NCBI GenBank assembly: GCA_905221605.1
Contig: CAJNDS010002158.1
Span: 310,001-374,000 of the forward strand
Direction: 5' to 3'
Length of the DNA stretch: 64,000 nt
From: Symbiodinium natans
Lineage: Eukaryota > Sar > Dinophyceae > Suessiales > Symbiodiniaceae
The position numbers and the translations under genes were made by a program. Shown piece after piece: positions 55,541 to 64,000 of the stretch (position 1 is its first letter; each line of letters begins with the position of its first letter). The notes beneath the pieces are model-generated. The model made no database searches. It was given only the letters and a program-made list of their open reading frames with translations, and was not told the DNA's origin.

Positions 55541-55576
<36 letters not shown>

Positions 55577-57345
55577 GGCGATTTCAGGAGCGTTTGGACT
55601 CTAACATCCCGAAAAGAAGCACGGAGGCCCCAACATGCAAGAACTCTCACGGTCCTGCAGCACCAAGACCTCGTGCAGCTCCTCTTGCCTTAACGGCTTC
55701 GGGCACAGAACTGGCCCAGACTCATCCAAAACAAATGCTGAGTCGACGCTTCTGCTCGGCTGGTCTGCGTGCGACGGGCACGACAAGAACTTCGTTTTTG
55801 ATTACGTCATTATACTGCTCTATATTTACTATGGTTTCATATTATTATATTGCTAGATTCTTATGTATATATATATATATATTATTGATAAATTATTGCG
55901 CGCAAGTATTTTTGCCATCGCGCATTCTGCTTCACTAGTATTTTGGGGACGAAAGCCATGTTGAGATGTTGTATGGTTCCAACGTTCATTGTTGCATGGT
56001 GCTGGCACTGTGGGTTTGTGTTGACTGTTCAGAAAGTCCTTGTATAGGTTCCCCAACGATTGCCGTCAGGCAGGCTATGGAATGCTCGTAAGCACTCCAA
56101 GTGTGACTTCGGCTAGTGTGCTGGGTGCACTGTAATGCATTTGAACTTACGATGTTTGCAGGCGTTCGCCTTAACCTGGGGAAGGGACAAACAAATCCGT
56201 CCCCAGATGCAAAACTGCAAAATCAAGGCCACTGTTGCCACTGCAAGAACTGGTTGCCAGGCTCGTTTGTCACTCGGCGCGCAGCTATTTGGGCATGTTC
56301 GCAAGAAAGTATGAACGCTAGCGATAGCACGACTTGCTGCAGAAACACCAAGCATCCTTGCGCGGTAGGTCGTGCCGCATGGCGCAGCCGCTGTACATAC
56401 CAGTGCTCTGGGCGTGGTCGCGATATGGATGAACGTTACTATCCCACCATCCCACCACCCCCCCCCACCTCTGGCCAAGCAGCTCGCGCAAAAAACAAAC
56501 ATCCAAGGCAAGCCGCAACTACCCCCCCTTCTACCGACCCGGATGCCTCTGCAAACGCAGGGGCTTGCAGGCATGAACTAGTACATTACTTTACAATCAG
56601 GGCCTGAGACCTGCTTGCGCTCCCAGCTGCCGTTGCTGCCGGAGCTGGGCGTTTTCCTTGGCCACCTCCTCTTGCCTGCTGCCGCCCAAAGAGGGAGGTG
56701 CAAATTGGGATGTTCCCCCTTATACTAACGGCTCTTTAATCGGGATTATAATCGCGGGTACTAGAATCCCTATTAAGGACTGCTAGTATAAGGGGGAACA
56801 TCCCAAGGTGTAACAGCGGACTGGTGGCGAAACCCGTCAATCTGCCCCCATGGGGCTCGGACTTTAAGGGCTCGTACACACTTCCCCAGGTCAAGGCCCG
56901 CCCCCCCCCCTGAGAAAGCAGAGAGGGAAGCAAGAGCTCTCGGCCTGGCAACGAGGGCTCGGCTCGCAGCAAGCTCATCCTCGGCGTGCCTCGCCAAGGC
57001 TTCGTCGTCGATGGCTCTTCGTTCACGGAAAGACGGTGGAAGCGCAAGGGAAATGTTGAGGCGGCGGTCTTGAAAAGATCGGTTTCTAAGTGCATCTCAG
57101 GGCTCCCCCGCGGCAGCGCGTGTGGCGCGACGAGGATATTAGACAAGCCCAAGAAGATTACCGAGAAACTCCAAGCCTCAAGGCCCCCCCCTTCACCCTC
57201 AGTGCATCCCATGAAACCTAACCCCGAAACCCAAACCCCCAAAGCCAATCGACGCTCTGGAGGTAGGTCAGGGCACCTGGCCTCCGCTCCTGCCTCAGAG
57301 CCCGGAGCTGAGCTGCCTCTTGGGCCTCCTCCTGGTTCTTTCAAG
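52840..57345 (-). CDS. Coiled-coil protein gene with many small exons
   Basis: A run of minus-strand exons codes for Arg/Glu/Gln-rich helices. About 57345-57286: EEAQEAAQLRALRQERR. 57085-56900: AIDDEALARHAEDELAASRA. 56675-56611: EEVAKENAQLRQQRQLGAQA, bounded by GCAGCAG and CAG|GTCTC. 55740-55630: CPKPLRQEELHEVLVLQDRE. 55530-55458: ESAARLRQDTAAERLRGKAW, after a poly-C tract and CTCCCAG. 55420-55350: AFERLRLRQSLLQKVRASA. 54700-54640: EEREAALQRVKQPKNSELVG. 53875-53760: LFVAARELLRLREQPPGCTR. 53545-53430: RRQRLAAELRAAETLRPVHQ. 52950-52840: KCLRYANTKLDVSESRLKLC. Probably a long structural coiled-coil. One gene or several is unresolved, and its exons resemble those at 62.5-63.5 kb. Confidence 0.5.
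53175..53270 (+). repeat. TTTAGGG tract
   Basis: Fourteen near-perfect heptamers at the downstream end (in sense) of the coiled-coil exons. Confidence 0.95.
53642..53672. repeat. Dispersed repeat R7, diverged copy
   Basis: TTCTTTTGCCGCCCGCCTAG, then CTGAACTGTACGCCC. In the minus sense it reads TVQLGGRQKN, parallel to VQLCGCQ in the other copies. Confidence 0.5.
55541..55574 (+). repeat. Poly-G run acting as poly-C before an acceptor
   Basis: In the sense of the coiled-coil gene this is a C run of about 34 that leads through TTCCTCCCAG into the exon at 55530. It is positioned as an extreme polypyrimidine tract. Confidence 0.8.
55790..56600. other. AT-rich stretch and ambiguous frames
   Basis: 55800-55930 is AT-rich with a TA microsatellite. 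56113-56607 has long open frames on both strands (about 153 and 163 codons) without a recognisable domain; neither is called. Confidence 0.4.
56705..56806. mobile_element. Inverted-repeat element, family I, copy B
   Basis: The 102-bp element has 23-bp perfect terminal inverted repeats (56705-56727 and 56784-56806), starting TTGGGATGTTCCCCCTTA. Flanking GGTGCAAA and GGTGTAAC match at 6 of 8 bases, a decayed target-site duplication. It lies in the putative intron just before the exon at 56675. Confidence 0.85.
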
Positions 57346-57441
57346 GTTAAGGGTTTAGGGTTTGGGGTTTCGGGTTTAGGGAACTTTGGCTGGCTTTGTG
57401 TGGCTCTGAGTTCTCGACACTTTGGGGAAAGGGGCTGTAGG

Positions 57442-57517
57442 TTGGGATGTCCCCTTGTACTAACAGTCCTGAATAGGGGCTGTAGTACCCCCTGTTAAAA
57501 TCCGTGGAACTTCCCAA
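57442..57517. mobile_element. Inverted-repeat element, family I, copy C
   Basis: The 76-bp copy starts TTGGGATGTCCCC and ends in a degenerate TTCCCAA. It is flanked on both sides by an exact eight-base duplication GCTGTAGG (57434-57441 and 57518-57525), direct evidence of insertion. Confidence 0.8.
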
Positions 57518-57529
57518 GCTGTAGGACTT

Positions 57530-58430
57530 TTGGGGTTTAGCTCGCCTCAAGCTGGGAAGCATGCCGAGTTTGTAAAAAAAAAAAACAGTCCGAAGCAACG
57601 CAAGCTACTACTTCCTTAAGAGCTCCCCGAGAAATTAAAGAATAAGAGTCCCTATATTGCCCTAATAAGGAAGACAAACATATGATATATATATATATAT
57701 ATCTTTTTGGGGTGGCGCTTAAGGCAAATAGTAGCAACCCTCGCGCCTCTGACCGTTGCGTCCGTGCCCTGGGCTTCGAAGCAGCTGTGTTTCTGCGCTT
57801 CTGGGCTACCAAGCCCCTAACAACACTAAATGTTTTGGATTGGGGTCGCTTGAGGTGGCGTTCTTTTGTTCGCTGCAGGCACCTGCTTTTGGGGCGTTTT
57901 TTGTTGCCAAGTTCATCGTTTCTGTTGTTCTTTTGCACTACGGCCGTTTCCAGTTCCATGTAGAGAAGGAGTGCCTCACAGGCTCTTGGTTCCGGTCTCT
58001 ACATGCGACTGCCATGTACAGCCCTCAACCACCACTCACCGAAAAAGTGGCTAGCCTGTCCTTGCACATGGCAGCACTGCGGACTCATTTAATTTGGTCC
58101 ATGGTTCATGTTTCCAGTGCCATCAACCCTGAACAGATACCCACCAAGCCCTTGTTTCTAAGATTGGAACCATGGGCCCTGAGTATGGTCCCTTACCCTT
58201 GTTCAAAGGGGTTTAGAAGGATCCGAAGTATGGGCCCGTTTTATGGATCTTGCATATAAGGGATATACAACAGGGGCAACAGGGGACCCAAATTCAGGGC
58301 CCATACTTCTTATCCCCTGTTGTGACGAAACCCAAATACCATCCAGGCCACGACACTCCTCGACACTGACAACTCGGGGGTGCGCGCACGTTTGTTTTGT
58401 GATCTGGCGTCCATTAGCTCGAGCTCCTTA
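57530..58430. other. Ambiguous interval
   Basis: A minus-strand frame at 57720-57959 (MELETAVVQKNNRNDELGNK) and a plus-strand frame of 167 codons at 57756-58259 overlap. The first agrees with the local direction but has no domain. A family IV palindrome occupies 58225-58309. Confidence 0.35.
58225..58309. mobile_element. Palindromic element, family IV
   Basis: GAAGTATGGGCCC at 58225-58237 is perfectly inverted at 58297-58309. A nested repeat (AACAGGGGA and TCCCCTGTT) overlaps the right side. A related ATGGGCCCTGAGTATGG lies at 58171-58187. Confidence 0.5.
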
Positions 58431-58439
58431 AAGCCTTAC

Positions 58440-58880
58440 CCTGGAAAAGTGCGTGTGGTCTCGTTTTCCTTCTGGGGCGGCATTATGAGGTCATGGTCTG
58501 GGTCTTCAAGGTTCCCGGGTACCTGTGACTGGATGTTTCGCGGCGACTGTGATAGGCGTGAATGAAAGGTGGCTCGTAGCGTGCTCGTTGCTCTGGCCGA
58601 TGATTGTGCTTCTCTTAACTCCAGCCCTACTTCTGAACAGGGTCTACCTTGTCGCCTCTACAGCACAGAAAGGAGAAAGACATACATTACTGGCATGGCT
58701 GGGAGTAGCTTTCTGGATGCGAATCTCGGCAATCTAAGAAATGAAGGGGTCAAGCTCTGAGGTTCACACGGAAAGATTCCGAACACTACGTCGTTGACTT
58801 CAACCGTCTGCAATCTGGAGACCACCGCTTCTTCAAATCCCAGGCTCCACAGGTGCCTTGTGTGTCGAAGCACTCGTAAT
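58440..58880 (-). CDS. Two candidate exons
   Basis: The exon at about 58880-58760 reads HLWSLGFEEAVVSRLQTVEV then NDVVFGIFPCEPQSL. The exon at about 58545-58440 reads NLEDPDHDLIMPPQKENETT and ends at a consensus GTAAGG donor. No family is recognised. They may lie downstream (in sense) of the methyltransferase gene or belong to another gene. Confidence 0.45.
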
Positions 58881-59127
58881 TGCGCGTAGATTTCGCCTAG
58901 GTCCCCCCTAGGTGGTAGGCTTTGACCTGCAGAACCAGCTGAGGTGCTGTTCGTCGCGCAAGCATCTCGCCACGAAAACTAAACGTTAGGAATCGAAGTA
59001 ACCTGTGTTTGTCGGCGGCCGATGCTGTAGCGACCAACAGCACTGCGTATGACTGAAGGTGAGACATTCAGGACTTGCCTAAAGCAAAGGCCGACGCCCT
59101 CAAACTCCTCCATCCAGGAGAAGTAAT

Positions 59128-59227
59128 ATAGGGGGCTGAAATAGTAGAATAGGGTTTCGGGTGTTTTTCTCGTATAATTACAAAGGGACCATAAGGGAAT
59201 AGTATTCGAAATTATTCCGACCCCTGT
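59128..59227. mobile_element. Inverted-repeat element, family II, copy B
   Basis: The reverse complement matches copy A through GGGGTCGGAATAATT and TATTCCCTTATGGTCC, with ends GGGGTCGGAAT and GGGGGCTGAAAT inverted. It begins within a few bases of the stop codon at 59233-59235. Confidence 0.7.
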
Positions 59228-59232
59228 ACTAG

Positions 59233-61791
59233 TCACTGACCTGCACCCTTGGCTGATGGCAGGTCCCCGCCATAGTGGGAGGAGAAGCGGATCAGAGACA
59301 TCACCAAACTGCAGAGCGACCAACACATGGCAAAGCAGATCCCAAAGCGAAGTGCTTGGAGACTGTCCTGGTGCATGTCCATTACTGCTGATCGAAGCGA
59401 GTCTTGCAGCCTCAGATGCCAGGGTCGAACAGGCACACGGCCCTCGCGCTGCATCAAGCGGATGGCTCTCAGGACATCGCTCTTCCCACGGCGGCCTGGT
59501 CTGTCTTTGTCCCGTCGCTTCTTGTGGCGGCGACGCCTGAGGCTTGCCTCATCTTCACCTTCCTCCTCCGACGCGTTCATGGCCTCGAGGGCCTCCTGTT
59601 CCGTGGAGGTCGGGAGCCTTTGCCTCTGCGAGAGAGGAGCCTCCTCGGGCTCCACGGGCTCTGCCGGTCCTGGTGACGAGCTCACAGCGCACCCAGCAGC
59701 GTTCACGGTTGTGGAGAGCATCGGCAGGGGTGGATGGCTCGCCAGGAAAGCTGCCACGGCTGCCTCATCATTCCGGGCAAGAGGAGGTGGCGGTGCGGGT
59801 GGTGGTGGAGGCGGCATGGCCTGGGCATGGTAGGCGCCATTGACCATTTGCTGAGGCCAGTCTTGCAGCATCATGTGCTCGTCCAAGTGTGTCATGTGCG
59901 CGGCAGGCATGTTGTCGGCCTGTAGCATGCAGCCGTCCTGCGGCATCAGCGCACCGCCCGCCATACCATCGGCAAAAGCCAGGCCATCAGCCTGAAGCAT
60001 GCCGTCCCCCGGCAGATGGTGACCCGCCATGCCATCCAGGCACACGCCCTCCATCTCCAGCAGGTGCACGTGCGAGTTTGGAACCGGGTACACAGGATAG
60101 AAGGCCTCCTGTTGGTAGGCCTCTTCCGTCCACACAAGTGGGACCTCTGCCCACGGCATCGACCAGGCATCCTCACCTGCCCAAGTGCTCGTGGGCTGTG
60201 GGTCTTGCCTGCATGTCCAGCTGCTTGCAAACTCACCTTTGTCAACTGGGTGGTGAGGGGCTGCATCCCTGAATTCATGCCTCGTAACGCTCGAAGGTGT
60301 TGCCGCTGCTCGCAACTCACCTTCTGCAGGTCTTTTCCACCTCGCGTTTCGAGGCGCGGGGGCCTTTGTACTCGCTGGAACGGTGCTTGCCTCCGACGCC
60401 AGGGTCGCAACCGAGGACTTACGTTCCTCGAGCTCGGTGCTCGCATCCGATTTGGAATTTGCCGCTTGCGCTGTGTCAGCCTCGGCAGAAAGCTTCTCTT
60501 GACTTTCCGGCTCTGGCTGTGGGTCCTTGGCGTCGCCCTTCTCCTTCTCGCCCTTCTCCTTCTCGCTCTTCTCGCTGCGATTCTCGCTCTTCTCGCTCTT
60601 CTCGTCGCTCTTCGCCCACCCGAAGGCTTTGGGATTGGTGACCTTGCGGCTCTGGATGCCGATGGCACGCATCCGCCCCACATACTCGAGGAGCTCGTCG
60701 ATCTCTGCCTTGACCCCCTGGTTCAGGGCCTCCTTGAGACCTGCCACCAGCAAGGCTTCATCCTGGCAGTTGGTGATCTCGTCGTAGGTCCTCTGGAGCT
60801 TTGCCTCCCAGTTGTGCATCTCGAACTTCTCCCGGTCAAAACTGCGGCAGACCATGTAGAAGGAAACATCCGCCTGGTGGACGTACTCGCTCTTAAACGG
60901 CCGCAGAGTGCTGAACAGCGACTTCAAAACGCTGAAGAGCCAATGCGTGAGGGCCGTGTACCACTCCTCCTCCTGCAGGTACTTGGCCAGAAGGCTCGGA
61001 TGCACCCGTTCCCCACTCGGATGGACATCTGCACCGCCCACCCCGCGCCAGCCGAAGCGAAAGACGAAGCTTCCCGAGTGCCTGAGCTTCGAGAAGGCCA
61101 ATAAGCACTCCTTGACCGTCAGCGCCCAGATGCCCAGAGTTCGGCTGCGAACTTTGGTGCCCCGGTACTTGGCGGCCTGATGCTGCGGCTTGAACATGTT
61201 GGACAAGTACTGTGCATCTGCCACGCAGATGTCGATGGAGTTGTCCATGCAGAGCAGCTCGCAGGCGTTCACTTGAAGGAGGTCCTCAAAATGTACACAG
61301 AGCCGCTGCGTCGAGATGACCATCTGGAAGCCGCCCAGCTGGGGTGGCAAAGAGACACCATAGCCCACACTCATGGGGCCCAGAATATGGTCCTGAAGCA
61401 AGCAGGCGCTGAAGCCCCCGGGGGCGCAACCCAGGTCCAAGAAGCGCGGACAGGGCGCCTCACCGCAAAGGGAAGCTGCTGCCACAGCACAGCCATGCAA
61501 CTCCTCCACAAAGCCGACGAAGTCCCGGTGGTCGAACAGCTCCTGGAGCACGCCAAAAGACTTGTTGTAGTGGACCATGGTCTCGTGGAAGTCCGGGAGA
61601 TAGGTGTCACCCTGGTCACCCTGGTAGTTCCGCTCTCGTTTTGACCTCGTGCCTTCAAGAGTGCGCCTCTGTCGCTGAAACTGCGCCTCCTGGCACATCT
61701 TCTGGCCCCTTTTGGGCCGGCGGCGCTGGTTGCTGTCCTGCATCATGGCAGGATCGGCAGGATCGGCGGCCATCCCGCGCTCGTTTGCCAT
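59233..61791 (-). CDS. FtsJ-like RNA methyltransferase-fold protein, 852 aa
   Basis: Single long frame from an ATG at 61791. Residues about 60-330 form an FtsJ/RrmJ-type Rossmann fold: SAM-binding motif FLDLGCAPGGFSA (about 117-129), an acidic motif ICVADAQY (Asp192), and SGSFVFRFGWR, where Arg245 stands in the place of the catalytic Lys. The last strand, SEYVHQADVSFYMVCRSF, has Asp/Ser where SSE is common. Substrate and activity are therefore uncertain; RNA 2'-O-methylation is the family role. After a short helical region (EALNQGVKAEIDELLEYVGR) comes a Lys/Glu/Ser-rich linker (about 405-490), a Met/Pro/Asp-rich disordered region, a basic RRRRHKKRRDKDRPGRRGK patch, and a hydrophobic segment near the C-terminus (FGICFAMCWSLCSLVMSLI). 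The frame may really splice at CAG|GTCAGT just before the stop. Confidence 0.75.
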   Translation of the reverse strand: MANERGMAADPADPAMMQDSNQRRRPKRGQKMCQEAQFQRQRRTLEGTRSKRERNYQGDQGDTYLPDFHETMVHYNKSFGVLQELFDHRDFVGFVEELHGCAVAAASLCGEAPCPRFLDLGCAPGGFSACLLQDHILGPMSVGYGVSLPPQLGGFQMVISTQRLCVHFEDLLQVNACELLCMDNSIDICVADAQYLSNMFKPQHQAAKYRGTKVRSRTLGIWALTVKECLLAFSKLRHSGSFVFRFGWRGVGGADVHPSGERVHPSLLAKYLQEEEWYTALTHWLFSVLKSLFSTLRPFKSEYVHQADVSFYMVCRSFDREKFEMHNWEAKLQRTYDEITNCQDEALLVAGLKEALNQGVKAEIDELLEYVGRMRAIGIQSRKVTNPKAFGWAKSDEKSEKSENRSEKSEKEKGEKEKGDAKDPQPEPESQEKLSAEADTAQAANSKSDASTELEERKSSVATLASEASTVPASTKAPAPRNARWKRPAEGELRAAATPSSVTRHEFRDAAPHHPVDKGEFASSWTCRQDPQPTSTWAGEDAWSMPWAEVPLVWTEEAYQQEAFYPVYPVPNSHVHLLEMEGVCLDGMAGHHLPGDGMLQADGLAFADGMAGGALMPQDGCMLQADNMPAAHMTHLDEHMMLQDWPQQMVNGAYHAQAMPPPPPPAPPPPLARNDEAAVAAFLASHPPLPMLSTTVNAAGCAVSSSPGPAEPVEPEEAPLSQRQRLPTSTEQEALEAMNASEEEGEDEASLRRRRHKKRRDKDRPGRRGKSDVLRAIRLMQREGRVPVRPWHLRLQDSLRSAVMDMHQDSLQALRFGICFAMCWSLCSLVMSLIRFSSHYGGDLPSAKGAGQ

Positions 61792-62520
61792 CCCTCGCGC
61801 TTACATGGGCCCGTCTTCCTTCAGTGCCCTACACAAAGTCTCCAGGTGTTTGCACACTAGTGTCACTGCTTCGTTTCTGTGTACCCAAGGCAACAACAGC
61901 ACACGTGAGCTGAGCGTACGTCAAGGCGCCCTACAATGTCTACTCAAATCGCCTCGCTCGAACCAGTTAGGAGTTAACGCACAAGTTGTTTGACCCTGTA
62001 CTCTCAAAAGGCCGTCGCAAACCCACTGAGTCCAGGAGTGCAAGATTGCCGGCTCCCGAAAGCGCCTTTCCATCCTCCCTGAGTCCTCTCCGAAAAACAA
62101 CACCCAAAACCCTCAGATGACCGAAGACAGAGCTGCTGCCCAACCAAACCTCTCAACCCCAATGCCCCGGCCCTGCCCCAAACCCTACGAACCGCGAAGC
62201 CCCTTTTTGTTCAATGCGCAGGCCACTGATCGGCGCCTCTGAGCACCGACACTGTTAAGAGTAGTTGTAAAGGAAAATCTAAGAACTCTTTAGGCATGCT
62301 CTGAATGGAAACTATTTCGGTTGGTGAATAAGACGTCTCCATTGATCGCTTTGTAAAGCAAGGGGGGAAAAGTCCTACACAGAGGAGCGTTGTCTAAAAC
62401 TACTACTGTAGATCTGTATGAAAATTGCAGAACCCCACACCCCCAGAAAAAAACCCTGGACCCCAAACCCGACACTCCAGCTTGAACTGCACATACCCTA
62501 AAACATCCCCGCCCGCCCAC
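61792..62520. other. Upstream region, no supported gene
   Basis: 5' side of the methyltransferase gene. A weak minus-strand frame at 62060-61995 (GEDSGRMERRFREPAILHSW) is the only candidate. No core promoter motif is recognisable, as is usual for dinoflagellate genes. Confidence 0.35.
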
Positions 62521-62524
62521 TTGC

Positions 62525-63540
62525 GAAAAGCGTCGACTCGAGTCGTGAACGCAAGCCTTCCAGATGCCGGCGCCCCAGACGGAGCTCCTCCTTCAGGTCT
62601 GGGGTTCAGGGTTTTAGGGTTTCGGTTCTTCGACTCTCAGTTTTGGGCTTGAGGGTTTAGGGTTTAGGGCTTAGGGCTTAGGGTTTAGGGATTCCTGAAT
62701 ATGACCCTCTTAAACCCAATAAGGGAAGGGCTTTCGGGTTTTGAGGCTTTGGCTTGCTCCAGGTTCGGGGCTTGTGGTTTGCATGGTGGCATCTGGAAGC
62801 GCTTGCATGACTTGAAAATTCGGGGAGCCTGCTGCATGCTGGAAGACAGGAAGCTCACAGCCAGGGCTACCACAAACTTAGTCACACACGCCCCCCCACC
62901 CTTCCGCAAGAACCGTGAGCACCAAGCTGCACACCCAGCTACCCCAAACCCTGAAAGCTTTGCTGTCCTGTAGCTGGCGCTGGCCGATGGCTGTCTCCTC
63001 TTCTGCAGCGTCTGCCACCTGGCTTCTCTTGTTTGGTCGTCGGAGTCTGGGCATCAGGATGAGAATTGCCTGTGAACCTCTTTTGGGTGATTGAGCTTGC
63101 TGCCTTGTCCTGTCATCCAGGGCTTACGCGGAAGCACAGAAGGCGCACACCATGGGCAGCCCTAAACCCCAAACCCTCGGAAGCAAAACAAGAGCCTCGC
63201 GCTCGCGCAGGGCCCGCTGCCGCTCCCGGCGCTCCTCCTCGCCGAGCTCTGCGAGCCTCCGTGATGTTCTCAAGGTTCAGGATTCAGGGTGTTTCCAGGC
63301 GCAGGTCTGCAGCCAGAAAGGTATTAGGAGTCGTTTAAAATTCAAGGCGTTGCCTACCTGGAAGACCTTGCGGTCCACAAAGTTCGGGGTGAGGTCTAGA
63401 AGCTTTGCTTGTGTGATCCATGTACGAAAGCTCTACAGCCCCACAGGCAACTCTGCAAAAAAAAAACAGCTGGGACGCCTCTGAAGCTCCTGATGCACTT
63501 CCTCCGCCTGCCGAGAGGCCTCTGCCGCCTCAGGCGAACC
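62525..63540 (-). CDS. Coiled-coil exons
   Basis: Minus-strand exons. About 63540-63470: EAAEASRQAEEVHQELQRRP. 63280-63185: RLAELGEEERRERQRALRER. 63005-62950: EEETAIGQRQLQDSKAF, after a TGCAG acceptor. 62600-62525: DLKEELRLGRRHLEGLRSRL. The charge pattern is that of a long coiled-coil, like the exons at 52.8-57.3 kb. It is a separate gene or a paralogue, since the methyltransferase lies between. No family is recognised. Confidence 0.5.
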
Positions 63541-64000
63541 GCAAACGTTAAGGGTTCAGGGTTTAGGGTTGAGAGTTGAAGGTTGCAAACCCTCTTCAGG
63601 CAGTCTGAATACAATGCATCGACCCATGGTTCAACGCGGTCGGTGGTTGATCCAAATTATGGGACCTTCTTGGCAGCCAAGAAAACTACAAGCCTTACTG
63701 CAAAAGAAGTCAGAGACCCAAACGGAGCTGTCAGATTTTGGATCTAAGCCAACCTTTAGCCTCTTGCCAGTCCTTGCTGGGAGTGAAGAGTTTTCCCGTT
63801 GCCATATTGGGGTTCTCGTAGGGTGCTGAACTTATCATTGCTTGCAACCTGACTTGAGGCAACCACCTCTTCAACCTCCAGTATGATTGCCGCTCCTAGC
63901 TGCAACCTGTGCACTAAGGTCTCTTTTTGGGATACCTGTTATAAAACGTGCCCTTTCACTTAGGGCACCCACGACGGGACGATAACCTGGCCATTTGGCA
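63541..64000. other. Right edge, no supported gene
   Basis: A short TTCAGGG/TTTAGGG stretch at 63550-63570, then unique sequence. A plus-strand frame at 63569-63829 has no domain and opposes the local direction. Confidence 0.35.

Noticed and set aside
57756-58259. 167-codon plus-strand frame
   Set aside because: No recognisable family. It overlaps a minus-strand frame and runs into the family IV element.
60016-61104. 362-codon plus-strand open frame
   Set aside because: Antisense shadow of the methyltransferase-fold gene, which has a recognisable SAM-binding motif on the minus strand.
1-64000. Genomic relic of the dinoflagellate spliced leader
   Set aside because: I looked for the conserved CCATTTTGGCTCAAG core while reading and did not find a convincing copy; only short partial matches such as TTTTGGC in R7.
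1-64000. CRISPR array
   Set aside because: The tandem arrays are telomere-like or simple repeats without unique spacers, and the context is a eukaryotic nucleus.

Overview
The window looks like nuclear DNA of a photosynthetic dinoflagellate, probably Symbiodiniaceae-like (inference). The main evidence is a peridinin-type chlorophyll a-c light-harvesting polyprotein with a bipartite plastid-targeting leader, an intron with GC-AG boundaries, very intron-rich genes, and long runs of the TTTAGGG telomere heptamer scattered through the interior of the sequence rather than only at an end.

Every gene or exon I can support reads on the minus strand, so the 64 kb behaves as one unidirectional gene cluster transcribed right to left. 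Three genes have long uninterrupted frames: an FtsJ-like methyltransferase-fold protein (59.2-61.8 kb), a three-unit light-harvesting polyprotein (48.7-50.9 kb, one intron) and an alpha/beta hydrolase (44.2-45.1 kb). A beta-lactamase-type serine hydrolase (40.4-43.2 kb) can be followed through at least eight small exons. Other multi-exon genes are only partly resolved: a coiled-coil gene or genes at 52.8-57.3 and 62.5-63.5 kb, and unnamed genes at 47.4-48.3, 36.3-38.0, 27.5-29.9 (Met-rich), 22.2-22.9 and 17.7-19.9 kb. From 0 to 17 kb and at 23-33 kb there are many short exon-like islands on the same strand whose gene membership I cannot resolve.

The space between exons holds three kinds of material: telomere-like heptamer tracts (TTTAGGG and block variants such as TTTGGGG, TTCAGGG, TTGAGGG, TTTTTAGGG, TTTATAGGG); simple repeats and homopolymers (poly-G/C, CA, TACATA, GATA, GAGAGGGT); and short non-coding elements of about 75-110 bp with terminal inverted repeats, several of them inside introns.

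Two patterns stand out. Many exon islands are bracketed by CCCTAAA on the left and TTTAGGG on the right, so in the sense of transcription the introns tend to start with TTTAGGG and end with CCCTAAA. Two introns of 103 and 106 bp have short direct repeats at both splice sites plus inverted-repeat ends, as expected for introner elements. Exon boundaries come from reading frames and splice-like dinucleotides only, and no RNA evidence was available.
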